Origin: GCA-2770975 sp050248915
GTDB lineage: Bacteria > Cyanobacteriota > Sericytochromatia > UBA7694
DNA length: 39,208 nucleotides
NCBI GenBank assembly: GCA_050248915.1
Contig: JBFWRL010000037.1
Location: 1-39,208 of the forward strand
Reading direction: 5' to 3'
Below, in pieces: positions 1-10,300 of the stretch. The notes under the pieces were generated by a model. The model saw nothing but the letters and a program-made list of their open reading frames with translations, searched no databases and had not been told where the DNA came from. The first letter of the stretch is position 1; each line of letters opens with the position of its first letter. Made by a program: the position numbers and the translations under genes.

Positions 1-1
1 A

Positions 2-1145
2 GCAGGCAAAGCTGCAGGTGCCGTAGGCGATGTGGCCGGTGCTGTCGGTGATGTTGTGTGCGATGCGGCAGGTGCTGTCGGAGATGTTGTCGGAGATGTG
101 GCTGGCGCTGTCGGTGACCTCGCTGGTTCTGCCGCTGGCGCTATTGGCGATGTAGCCGGTGCCGTTACGGGTGCCGTGGGCGATGTAGCCGGTGCGGTGG
201 GCGACTTGGCAGGCTCTGCCGCAGGGGCTGTTGGTGACCTTGTCGGAGATGCTGCCGGCGCGGTTGGTGATCTTGCAGGCAAAGCTGCAGGAGCCGTCGG
301 CGATGTAGCCGGTGCTGTGGGTGACCTCGCAGGTGATGCAGTCGGCGCTGTAACTGGCGCTGTCAGTGATGTGGCTGGCGCCGTCGGTGACCTCGCTGGT
401 TCCGCCGCTGGTGCTATTGGCGATGTAGCCGGTGCTGTGGGTGACCTCGCAGGTGATGCAGTCGGCGCTGTAACTGGCGCTGTCAGTGATGTGGCCGGAG
501 CCGTCGGTGACCTCGCAGGTTCTGCCGCTGGCGCTATTGGCGATGTGGCCGGAGCCGTCGGTGACCTCGCAGGTTCTGCCGCTGGCGCTATTGGCGATGT
601 GGCCGGAGCCGTCGGTGACCTCGCAGGTGATGCAGTAGGTGCTGTAACTGGCGCTGTCAGCGATGTAGCCGGTGCTGTGGGTGACCTCGCAGGTGATGCA
701 GTCGGCGCTGTAACTGGCGCTGTCAGCGATGTGGCTGGCGCCGTCGGTGACCTCGCTGGTTCCGCCGCTGGTGCTATTGGCGATGTAGCCGGTGCCGTGG
801 GTGACCTCGCAGGTGATGCAGTAGGCGCTGTAACTGGCGCTGTCAGCGATGTGGCCGGAGCCGTCGGAGGTGTAGTCAGTGATGCTGCTGGCGCTGTCGG
901 AGATGTCGTGGGCGGTGCTGCAAGCGCCGTAGGCGATGTTGTCGGAGATGTGGCTGGCGCCGTCGGTGGCGCAGTCAGTGATGCTGCTGGCGCTGTCGGA
1001 GATGTCGTAGGTGGAGCAGCAAGTGCTGTTGGTGATGTCGTGAGCGATGTCGCAGGTGCTGTCGGTGGTGTGGTGAGTGATGCCGCAGGCGCTGTCAGTG
1101 ATGCTGTCGGTGGAGCAGTAGATGCTGTCGGAGATGTTGTTGGTT
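2..1145 (+). repeat. Tandem coding repeats with 120-bp and 54-bp higher-order units
   Basis: Bases 301-360, 421-480 and 661-720 are identical, and 781-840 differs at two positions. The block 361-420 recurs at 721-780 with one change. This gives a 120-bp (40-codon) higher-order unit made of 11+4+7+11+7 residues. A 54-bp unit (11+7 codons) is repeated back to back at 488-541 and 542-595. Further right, from about 860 to 1145, units are more diverged and use VV and SDAA variants. The near identity at synonymous sites points to recent duplication or gene conversion. Confidence 0.9.
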
Positions 1146-4100
1146 CACTTACCGGTACCGGTGGAGCTCCAGCCGAGCAAGCCGCAGGTGCTGCGGGTGT
1201 TGCAGCGGCAGGCGTTCCCGGTGAAGGTGGTCCAGAGCCTGTTCTCGGTCAAGGTGAAGGTGGCGGCGGAATTGGCGAAAAACTCAAAGGCCTGGGTTCT
1301 GGCCTCTTAGACAAACTCAAATTTGCTACGGGTATTGGGCTCAGCGATGAGAAAAAAGAAGAGCGCCAAGCGGCCCAAGCCAGCATGAAAGAATTGGCCC
1401 AATTAATTGAAAAATTGCTGGAAGCCCTGGGGTTGCAAAAAGCAACCGGGGGTGCATTGGGCGACATTTCTCATAAACTCGGACAAATTAAAGATGTGGT
1501 CACCAAAGGTGAGTACAAAGATGACAACGGGCAAACAGTGGAAGGCAACGCATTGGCCGCAGGCATTAACAGTGCGATTGTCGATCCGCTCTCAAAAGTG
1601 GGCAAAGCAGCCACACAAGCCGTAGCAGGTGCTATTGGCACTGTTGCTGCCGGCGTGGGTTTAGCGGCCACATCCATTGTAGGCGCTGCAGGCACAGCCA
1701 TTGGTGGTGGTTTATTGGCCGCCGGAGAGGGCATTGGCAAAGCCCTGGGTGTCGAAAAAGAAGGCACCGCAGGCAAAGCGATGTCAGACTCTTTTGGCCA
1801 AATTGGGGGAAAAATCGAAGGCTTTTTCAGTGGCGCATCTCCAGAAGGGGGCGCACCCGGTGAAGGTGCCCAGGCAGGTCTCGATCAAGCGCTGGCAGGC
1901 CTCACTCAAGGTGGTGCGATCACCGATGAGAGTATTGCCCAATTTACAACAGAAGCAAGCAAACTGTTTGAAGGTGCGACCAATGGAGAGCGCCTCTTAA
2001 GCCAACAAGAAATTGGCAGCAAAATTGGTGGTTTAATTCAAGCCGCCCAGCAAGGGGGGTTAGAAAACCTCCTCAAAGGCGCAGGGGTTGCTGGCTTAGG
2101 GCCCATTACTGCCGGTAAAGATGGTGGATTAAATGTCACTGTCGGTGGAAAAGTCATTGAACTGAGCAAAGATGACGTTAAAAAGTTGACCCAGGGTGGA
2201 GCAACAGCTCAAAGTGCGCTGGGCGGCCTCTTACAAAAGATCAGCGGAGCAGCCAGCACTGGCACCACCGCTCCAGCGACGGGAGCAGCTACGCCAACGG
2301 CAACCACCGGAGGGGCCCAAGTTGAAAGTGAGGGTGGCGGAGCAACCCAAACACCTGCTGTTCCAGGCATTGAGAGCTTGGTTGCAGCAGGCAGTCAAAT
2401 CACCCAATTGGCGGGTGGTGGCGTCAATATCGGTGGCACGGCACCGGCACCGGTACCCGGCAGCCGTGGTGGCCAAACAGGTGGAGATGCTTCAGCTGCG
2501 CCGACCGGCGGCCTGACGCTCACCGGAGACCAAGCAAAACTCCTCGGCACCCTCAAACAAGCGGGCCTGGATATTGGCATCAGCAAAGAAGGCGGTCTGT
2601 CACTCGGTGGCAAAGCGGTCGATCTGGCTCAATTAGAAAGCCTGGGTCAATTAGCTGGTGAAGGTGGCATTGACCTGAGCAAAGCTGCTGCAGGACTGTC
2701 TGTTGGCGAAAATGGCCTCTCCCTCAATATCGGTGGAGAAAATGGCGCAACAATTGGTTTTGGTGAGGGCGGCAAGCTCTCAATCAGCGCCGGAGGAAAA
2801 ACACAAGAAGGTGTCTCGATCGGAGACGCCAAAGGCGCTCTTGCCAACCTCAGCAGCCTGGCCAGCAGTGGGGCTTTGGCCAACGGAACAGGCTTAAAAG
2901 CCTCTCTCGGAGCCGATGGTGGCCTACAAATTGGCACAGGCAAAGGTGCGGGACTGGATCTCGGCAAGCTTGGCCAAGGCGCCATTCAGAGCTTAAACAC
3001 CTTGGCTGGCCAAGGGGTGAATCTGGCGGGTGCAGAATTGAAAACCACCACCAAAGAAGGTGGTTCTCAAGGGCTGAGTGTGGGAGGTTCAGATGCGGGA
3101 ACACTTTCAAGCGTTGTCTCAGCCTTGGGCCAAGCCGGTCGAGGTGCTTCGGTCAATGAAAATGGTGGCCTCAATTTGGCCAGTGGCGGAGCGATTGGAG
3201 CCTCTGCAATTTCCACTTTGGCCAGCGGAATTGAAGGTGGCAAAGCCTTGGGTACAGCACAAGCGGTCTTGGGATTGGCTGCCCAAGGCGCCAATATCCA
3301 ATCATTGGCTTTGGGCACTGGGCTCGGCAATAAAGCGAGCGCGACAGGGGATGGTGTCACCATCAATGGAAATACCAATTTGAGCGCGCAGTCTGTGGGT
3401 GATTTACTTGCCGGCGGAGATAAAGCCAAAGCGGTCACAGACAGTGTCAAAACGGCTACCAATCCAGGGGGTCAAAGCTCAAGCCCTTCGACAGCATCCA
3501 GCTCACCGTCTTCTGGTTTAAGTTCGTCCAGCAAAGCGGTTCAAGACATTTTGGGGGGCACCCAATTTGCGAATCCAGCTGGCAATGGCGGAGGCAGCAC
3601 GATCGGCAATCTCTTTAAACCCGCCTCTGATTCCTTCGGCCAGGTGGCGGATAGCTTTAAAGGGACCAATAATCCAATTGTGGGTCTCTTTACCGGAGAT
3701 AACGCCAATGCCAAAGATGTCAAAGACATCCCAGGAACATTGCTTGAAAAAGGCGTGGGAGACGCAGCCAAAGCAATTAAAGGCGATCTGCAAGCAGCTC
3801 TAAAAACGGGTGATCGTTCAGCCATTGAAAAATTACTCACAGACAATGGTCTGATCGGTGGAAACACAGGCAAAACCTTTGACGATTTTGTCAAAACCAG
3901 CAAAGGTGAAAATGGCAAAGCTGACAGTTTCTCCTTTGCAGCCTTGGCCCCTGAGCGCCAGATTCGCAATGCGATCAAATCCCAATTTTCGGTTTCCAGC
4001 ACCCAAGGCGAGAATGGCAATACATTCTCACTCAATCGCAATACAGGAAGCGGGCCCGCTCAAAATTTGGGCAGTGTCACAGTGGCAAAGTCAGGTCAGG

Positions 4101-7100
4101 TTTCAGGCACTGGAGAACAGGCCAGTACTGCGGGTGATCTCAGTTCGGGCCAACTCAACAATCGCCGCACCGAGCTCAAAGATGCCATCAACGGTGTCTT
4201 GCGCAAATCCGAGAACGATGCCGGCCTTGGTACCGTTGGATATCGCGTCAAGGCCTCCGATCTGCAATTGGATGATCAGGGCAATTTGGCAGGCATCAAA
4301 GTTGAGGGCAAAAGCCTGACCTTGGATCAATTCGCCCAGGTCTATGGCCAGGGTCGCAACCTGACAGCTCGCCAGACAGGGGGCATTGGCAGCGCTCTCA
4401 ATTCAGCTGTAGAAGGCGCCATTTCAAAGAGCAACGCGTCTTTGCAAACCGGCGGCAGCGACAACAAAATTGGCAATGCCGTCTCTCAGGCATTGGCCAG
4501 CTTTAAAGCCGCAGGAGCCAAAACAGAGGGTGCTCAGGTCACTTATAGCCAAGATGGAAATGCCACCATTACTTTGGCCAGTGGTGAGAGCATCGGTGTG
4601 GATCAAAAAGGTCAATTATTTGGCGTCAACAAAGATCCACAAACAGATCCGACCACGACAACGCCCCAAAAGCCAGGTGCTTTTGGACAACAACTCACCA
4701 CAACAAGTGCCAATGGGGGTATTATCGCTGGTCAGGAAGCAACGTTACAAAAATTCCTGGGCGGGCCAGAAGCCCTGGCTAAATTTACAGGAAATCAAAA
4801 GGCTGCAAATGACCTGAAAGCCCAACTCGACTCCGCCTTTAAATTCAGCCTCTTCAGTGGTCGCGAAGGGGGCGATGCAGTAGGGGCCTCAGCCTTTGGA
4901 GCCATTGCCCATCTGGGTACGTTTGGTCTCGGTGCGCTGATCGGTGAAGGTGCCTTGAGATTGTCGGCAAACCAAGATGTTTCCAAAATTGACTTTGCTT
5001 ACGACGAGCAAGGCAATATCAACGGTGCCAACGTGGATTTTGGCAACGGCAGCAAACTGTCGTTGGGCCGCAACACCGATACAGGCCAATACAATGTTCG
5101 CGGCTATCAATCAGGAACGGTCGACAATAGCAAAGGCTTGGTCAATTTCCTGAACGGTCAACGCAAAGGTCAGGTTGAGGGCGCGCTGAAGGGATTGGGA
5201 ATTGGAGATGTCAGCATTTCCACAAAAGACAATCCCAACTTGCCGCTCTCTGACCCCTCCAGAGGCGCATCAAGACCTGATGGCAATACTTACAACGATG
5301 GTTTTGCTCAAGAATCGCTGGTCAATTTCTCCCTTGGCGACCAAAAATTTGAAATTGGCATTGACTATGACCGCAACGGTGGTACCTTTGTCAATTTTGA
5401 TGGTCTGAGTGAAGATCAGCGAAAATCTTTGGCAGGTGCAGCTTCGTCTCAGGGCCTGGTAAAACAGGGCCAAGACAAGATCACCACCGCTATTGGCGGA
5501 CAAGCAGGTAAAATCAACGATTTGCTTAAAAATGGCAAAGGAGCGGAAGCCCAGGCCCTGGTCAATAGCATTATTGAATCCCAAGGCCTGAGAGCCACGG
5601 ATCCCAATGGCAAAAGTCGGGTTTCGGTTGAATCCTTGCTGAAAGATGGTGCGATTGATCTCTCAAAAGTGGGCCCCGAAGTGGCAAAAACCTTGGGTAC
5701 TCAAGCAGATGCCCTGGGCTTTGTGCGAGGGGCCTTGGGAGGTAAAGCCGCCCAGCTCAGCCAGGGACAAGTCGCCCAAGCTGAAGGTGATTTTATCAAA
5801 TCCGTCAGAGAGAGCGGCTTTGCCAACGTGCGTTTTGCGACATCAGCAATCGCGGGTCTGGCCGATAACAAAGATTTCCAGGCGCTTGCTGGAGGCACAT
5901 TGGACCAAGACAAAGCCAATACCTACCGCCAGCAATTGGGCCTTGGCAGCAATGCCACACAAGGAGATATTGCCAAAGCATTGTTGCGCCAAGCAGAGAA
6001 AAGCAGCGGCTTAAATGTCGGCGTCTTCCAGGTTTCCGATTTAAAAGGAAAAACGGGTGAACAGGCGCGCAAAGAGTTTGGCTCTGTTGATCTCAGTGTG
6101 GGCTACGATGGCCGTGTTTCCAAAATTACAGCCAATAATATCGAAGCCACCAGCGCACAAGATTTTCAAGCCAATCGGGCCGGAGAACGAGCAGCCCGAA
6201 CAGCCGTTGAGAATTTGACTCAAGATACAGACTTTCAAGCTCTGGCAACAGGTCAGGCCTCGGATGATACGGTCAACAAATACCGCAAAGACCTGGGAGT
6301 GGGCTTCGAACAAGCCTCTCAGGGAGAAATTGCTCAAGCCCTGTTAAATCGTTCAATTCAGGCAACAGGCGTGAGCCCCATCAATTCTGAAGGCAAGGCA
6401 GTGGTAAATGTTGGCGATTTGGTGAAAACCGAATCCGGCAGAACCAGCATGAAAGGTGCCGCTGGGATCAAAGAAGTCCTGGATCAAAGCAGCTTTCAAA
6501 AAGGGGAACGCATCAACAATATCACCATTCGCCAAGATCCTTCTGGCCGCCGGACGGTTGAAGCGACAGGAGCACCTGAGAAACTCCAGGAAAATCTCAA
6601 AAAGAATTTCCCAGAAAACGAAGGCCCCTCCAAATTCAAGAAAACCGTGGACGGCATCGTCAAAGGCCTGGGAGAATCTCTGCCGGAGCTGATGAAAGCC
6701 TTACAGGCCTTGAAAAAAGCCATGGAAGATTTGCAAGAAGCCCAAATCAAGTTGGCTGCAGCTAAAAAGCAGTACAATGCGGCATTAAAATATGCAGCAG
6801 AAATGGGCGTTACGGCAGATGTCGGTGGCGCGGGTGGCGGTCCTGGCGGCGGTGCCGGGGGTGTCGGCAGCACGGGTATGGCTGGTGCCGTACAAACCGT
6901 GGGAGCCGCTGAAGCTGGCAAAGGTGGCGGCAAAGGCGGTGGACCAGAGCAAGCAGGCAAAGGCGGTCCCGAACAGGCTGGCAAAGGTGGCCCCGAAGAG
7001 ACCGGTAAAGGTGGTGCCACGCCCACAGTAGATGAAAATGGCAATCCCATCACCCCAGGTGAAGTGGCCTCAGAACTGTTGAGCCAGGTTGCCAGCGATG

Positions 7101-7324
7101 CGGGTTTTGCCAATATGTCGGTCTTACTCGGTCTCCAACCCGGTCTGCTGATCGCGCAAGCGCAGCAGGAAGGTATGATCGAAGACCTCGCTAAGGTGAT
7201 CAAACAATTGCAAAGTCCGAATGGGGATCCCATTCAAGAAATGCAAAGGTTCCTGGATCAGCTCAAGCAGCGCACAGGTGTTGAAGCCACACCGCCTTCG
7301 GATATGATTCCGTTCGCTGGTTAA
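2..7324 (+). CDS. Giant Ala/Gly/Val/Asp repeat protein, 5' end outside window (partial)
   Basis: No known family was recognised. The frame is open from base 2, so the true start lies to the left; the GTG at 32 is just a Val codon inside the repeat. Domains seen: (1) bases 2 to about 1145, units such as GAVGDVA (7), GAVGDLAGSAA (11) and GAVT (4), acidic and almost without Lys/Arg; (2) Gly/Pro linker; (3) Lys/Glu-rich helix near 1340-1440; (4) Gly/Ala-rich hydrophobic stretch near 1620-1750; (5) long Gly/Ser-rich part with repeating short strands and helices (about 2100-3400); (6) a module of a helix ending in ALL-type residues plus a V-x-V-x-DL strand, seen about four times (near 4170, 5540, 5980, 6340); (7) coiled coil near 6640-6800; (8) Gly-rich tail with GKGGPEQA repeats and a helical C-terminus. 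Heads a run of six close genes. A surface, filament or secreted role is inference only. Confidence 0.85.
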   Translation, partial: AGKAAGAVGDVAGAVGDVVCDAAGAVGDVVGDVAGAVGDLAGSAAGAIGDVAGAVTGAVGDVAGAVGDLAGSAAGAVGDLVGDAAGAVGDLAGKAAGAVGDVAGAVGDLAGDAVGAVTGAVSDVAGAVGDLAGSAAGAIGDVAGAVGDLAGDAVGAVTGAVSDVAGAVGDLAGSAAGAIGDVAGAVGDLAGSAAGAIGDVAGAVGDLAGDAVGAVTGAVSDVAGAVGDLAGDAVGAVTGAVSDVAGAVGDLAGSAAGAIGDVAGAVGDLAGDAVGAVTGAVSDVAGAVGGVVSDAAGAVGDVVGGAASAVGDVVGDVAGAVGGAVSDAAGAVGDVVGGAASAVGDVVSDVAGAVGGVVSDAAGAVSDAVGGAVDAVGDVVGSLTGTGGAPAEQAAGAAGVAAAGVPGEGGPEPVLGQGEGGGGIGEKLKGLGSGLLDKLKFATGIGLSDEKKEERQAAQASMKELAQLIEKLLEALGLQKATGGALGDISHKLGQIKDVVTKGEYKDDNGQTVEGNALAAGINSAIVDPLSKVGKAATQAVAGAIGTVAAGVGLAATSIVGAAGTAIGGGLLAAGEGIGKALGVEKEGTAGKAMSDSFGQIGGKIEGFFSGASPEGGAPGEGAQAGLDQALAGLTQGGAITDESIAQFTTEASKLFEGATNGERLLSQQEIGSKIGGLIQAAQQGGLENLLKGAGVAGLGPITAGKDGGLNVTVGGKVIELSKDDVKKLTQGGATAQSALGGLLQKISGAASTGTTAPATGAATPTATTGGAQVESEGGGATQTPAVPGIESLVAAGSQITQLAGGGVNIGGTAPAPVPGSRGGQTGGDASAAPTGGLTLTGDQAKLLGTLKQAGLDIGISKEGGLSLGGKAVDLAQLESLGQLAGEGGIDLSKAAAGLSVGENGLSLNIGGENGATIGFGEGGKLSISAGGKTQEGVSIGDAKGALANLSSLASSGALANGTGLKASLGADGGLQIGTGKGAGLDLGKLGQGAIQSLNTLAGQGVNLAGAELKTTTKEGGSQGLSVGGSDAGTLSSVVSALGQAGRGASVNENGGLNLASGGAIGASAISTLASGIEGGKALGTAQAVLGLAAQGANIQSLALGTGLGNKASATGDGVTINGNTNLSAQSVGDLLAGGDKAKAVTDSVKTATNPGGQSSSPSTASSSPSSGLSSSSKAVQDILGGTQFANPAGNGGGSTIGNLFKPASDSFGQVADSFKGTNNPIVGLFTGDNANAKDVKDIPGTLLEKGVGDAAKAIKGDLQAALKTGDRSAIEKLLTDNGLIGGNTGKTFDDFVKTSKGENGKADSFSFAALAPERQIRNAIKSQFSVSSTQGENGNTFSLNRNTGSGPAQNLGSVTVAKSGQVSGTGEQASTAGDLSSGQLNNRRTELKDAINGVLRKSENDAGLGTVGYRVKASDLQLDDQGNLAGIKVEGKSLTLDQFAQVYGQGRNLTARQTGGIGSALNSAVEGAISKSNASLQTGGSDNKIGNAVSQALASFKAAGAKTEGAQVTYSQDGNATITLASGESIGVDQKGQLFGVNKDPQTDPTTTTPQKPGAFGQQLTTTSANGGIIAGQEATLQKFLGGPEALAKFTGNQKAANDLKAQLDSAFKFSLFSGREGGDAVGASAFGAIAHLGTFGLGALIGEGALRLSANQDVSKIDFAYDEQGNINGANVDFGNGSKLSLGRNTDTGQYNVRGYQSGTVDNSKGLVNFLNGQRKGQVEGALKGLGIGDVSISTKDNPNLPLSDPSRGASRPDGNTYNDGFAQESLVNFSLGDQKFEIGIDYDRNGGTFVNFDGLSEDQRKSLAGAASSQGLVKQGQDKITTAIGGQAGKINDLLKNGKGAEAQALVNSIIESQGLRATDPNGKSRVSVESLLKDGAIDLSKVGPEVAKTLGTQADALGFVRGALGGKAAQLSQGQVAQAEGDFIKSVRESGFANVRFATSAIAGLADNKDFQALAGGTLDQDKANTYRQQLGLGSNATQGDIAKALLRQAEKSSGLNVGVFQVSDLKGKTGEQARKEFGSVDLSVGYDGRVSKITANNIEATSAQDFQANRAGERAARTAVENLTQDTDFQALATGQASDDTVNKYRKDLGVGFEQASQGEIAQALLNRSIQATGVSPINSEGKAVVNVGDLVKTESGRTSMKGAAGIKEVLDQSSFQKGERINNITIRQDPSGRRTVEATGAPEKLQENLKKNFPENEGPSKFKKTVDGIVKGLGESLPELMKALQALKKAMEDLQEAQIKLAAAKKQYNAALKYAAEMGVTADVGGAGGGPGGGAGGVGSTGMAGAVQTVGAAEAGKGGGKGGGPEQAGKGGPEQAGKGGPEETGKGGATPTVDENGNPITPGEVASELLSQVASDAGFANMSVLLGLQPGLLIAQAQQEGMIEDLAKVIKQLQSPNGDPIQEMQRFLDQLKQRTGVEATPPSDMIPFAG

Positions 7325-7387
7325 AAACCTGATGCAGGTGGGTATATAGTGTCTGTAGAGAATTTTTGAGAAAAGGATTGAATCCCC

Positions 7388-10300
7388 ATGGGTAATATTG
7401 GTTCATCAACACCCTCTTATTTCAACACACCTCAAACGGGTGCACAGTATCGGGTTACGCCTCAGAATTATCGTCAAATTCTCGGTGACCAAGCGGATAT
7501 TGTGCTCAAACCCGAGCAAATGAAGGATATGTTTGAAAAAGGTTATCTCGATGTTCAGCGCCAATTTACGGAGCAGGAATCGAATGAAGGGATTTTTACA
7601 ATTGCAGCCAAAGCCATGGCGGCCTTTATTGGGCCTTCCAAGAGCATTGGGGCAATTACCATCGATCCTAAATTTCTCGAAATGATCAAAGACCCCAATG
7701 CCGAGATCGGCTTTGGGTATACCCGCCTGCGTCAGGAGACCTTGTCGCCTCTGCCTTATCCTGCGGATCCGCCCCGGACAGAGACACCGCCAACGTCAAC
7801 GGAACCGGCCTTGACCCAGACGGATATCCCTGTCACAACTCCGCAAGAACAGACAGAGCAACACAGAGACGAGTTGGTCAGATTCCGCAAAGAGCAAGAA
7901 GAGAGCAGCGAAACCCCTGGTACATCGGGCTCTTACATGGTGGAGCGCAACTCAGGTCAAAACAATGCAATTGCGGGCTGGAACAGCAAATACAATCCCA
8001 CTGGCCAAATTGCGACCCGCCTGAGCAGTGAATACGGCGGTTTGATCAAAAAATATGAGGCTGCCGGTGTACCCAGCAATTGGAACGCCGAATTGGTCCA
8101 AGATGCGACTTGGGAGGGCGCTTATGTTGAAGCGATTACCCAAGATCGCGACGCCGCTGTGCGTTTTCAGTATGTGACCCGTGGCAGTGCCGATTTTAAT
8201 ACAGCCACCAATCGGGGAATGCCTCCGGAGCAGCGGGCAACAGCCCGAGCCCGAACTGAACAAATGATCAGTTATATCAACAAAGAGGGGGCCAAAGCCA
8301 CCCCCCCGTTCTCTATGACCATGGCACAAGCTGAGGCCAACCCCAGTCTGTTTAAAGACAATATGGCCAAAGCCTTTGGTTTTAGCGGTGGCTACAGCGA
8401 TATTCAAGCCATCAACAAACAGGCCCAAGACTTCCGCATCACAGGTTATATCAGCGGAGACAACCCACGGGTAGCAACCGAACAAGTCGGAGGCATGTCA
8501 AAGGGCACGGCCAATGGTATTTTAGACACACAAATTACCGGTCGCTCACAAAAAGCCGATGGCACTGAAAATTTCTACGATACCGTGGGTATGTTGGAAA
8601 GCCGGCCCTTGTCTTGGGAAATTGATATGCTCGTTCAACAGGGCGGGGGTGAAATCAAAGGCACCGGCGGTGAAGTCCTGGGCAGAGTTTCTGTCGACAG
8701 ATCCGGCAATGCCGCTTTTATCAATAAAGAAGGCAAAAGTATCAGCCGTTCTGCCTTTGTGAATCAGGTCAAGCGGGATTACCAACCGGCCAATAATATC
8801 CCTGGCTTTAAAGAGCTGCAAGCCCAATATCCCAACGCACGGACCATGATGGATGTCTACGCACAACAGACAAAGACCATGCCGATCCCCGACAATGCCA
8901 AAGATGAATATGCAGCTATTTATACACGGGTGATGGGCAGTGCCCCTCCGGCTTCTCCGCCTCCTACCTTGCAAGACATGTATGTTTTGCGCACGGCTGA
9001 ATTTAGAAACCCTGGCAACCCCAAGGCGTTTTTAGAGACCGGATCCGATGGACACCTCGCTCCCAAAAATCCGAATAATATGCGCGATGTTTTAAACGTG
9101 CGACTGGTTTTAGAAGCCAATAATGGCCGTGACCAGGTTCATCGCTTTGACCAAACCGCGATTGATGTGGTCAATGCCCGGGCCACCAGCAACTTTGCCA
9201 ATGTGACCCTCAATCTGAGCGACAATCTGGGGCAAAACACCACCACCAGCAACGCCGCGACCATTAATCGGGTTCAGATCACAGCAGAAGACAGCGAAGC
9301 GGTGGATACCGTCAAGTTGGAATTGGGTCGTACAGGCGTGTTGAACTCTCCCACCGGAGAAAGACTGGCAACATTCCAGCCAGAGCCCGGCACCACAGCT
9401 CCCAAAGTACTCAAAGATGGTCAAGGCAATGTCATTCCCCCAGAAAGACAAGCGGCATTTTTGGCAGACGTTGCCCAGAAGTCGCTCAACCCAACCACAG
9501 GCCGTTCATCTACCCAATTGGAAGGCGGCGTGGGCTATGGCTATGTTGGGGGCACCACAGGAACCAGCACAACCACCCGTACCCAGACCCCCGAAGTCAC
9601 CGTGCGCGCATCTGAGATGCAGCAATTGGCTGAGGGCAAAGCGCCCCAGGCCAGAGTGGATGCCTTAAAAGCCTCTTTGGGTATCACAGGAGAAATCTCG
9701 CAACAAGATCTGTTCAAACGTGTGCTGACAGAAGCCTTTGGTCAAAGTCCTGAGCAAGCAACAACCGCCTTGACAGGAGCCCAGAGTGGCACGGCGCCAT
9801 TCAGTTTCCCAAAACCAGCAGAAACCAGCGCGGTCCAGTTTGGCACCCCCGGAGACCAGACCTTTACACCCATTCCGCCCACCGCAGAAGGGGTGGTCAA
9901 AACAGAAGCGGGCCCAACGACAACCCGCCCCCCCAGTGTCGAAGCGCGTACAGCATCGCTCAATGCCAATCTCAATGTCATGGGTGAATTGGACGATCAG
10001 GCAAAGCTGATCCCCAAAAACAAAGAATCCGTGGGCCAACTCAAGGCTCAAATTTTGGCTGATCTCACAGCCTTGGAGGGCAGCCCGCCCAATCCCAATG
10101 CCACGGTCAAAATTGGAGACCCCCCTGTTGACACACCGATCAGCACCGTTCGGGCCAGTGTCAATGAAAGTTTTGCCAAAATTGAAGCCAGTGTGGCTGA
10201 AGGCGAAAAAGCCCTTCGGGCCCAAGCCGTTCAAGCAGGTTTAGGCGCCGATGCTGATCCCAGCCAAGTTTTGGCATCGGGGGGATTGCCCGCTATTCCA

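Noticed and set aside
2..1145. CRISPR-like or satellite repeat array
   Set aside because: The repeats are continuous, in frame throughout, have no unique spacers, and encode a regular peptide pattern.
6496..7233. Long open frame (245 codons) on the minus strand
   Set aside because: It is the shadow of the Gly-rich end of the giant gene; its Pro/Ala-rich translation is a reverse-complement effect.
32..7324. GTG at 32 as the start of the giant gene
   Set aside because: The frame is open from base 2 with the same repeat peptide before the GTG, which is an ordinary Val codon, and no ribosome binding site precedes it.
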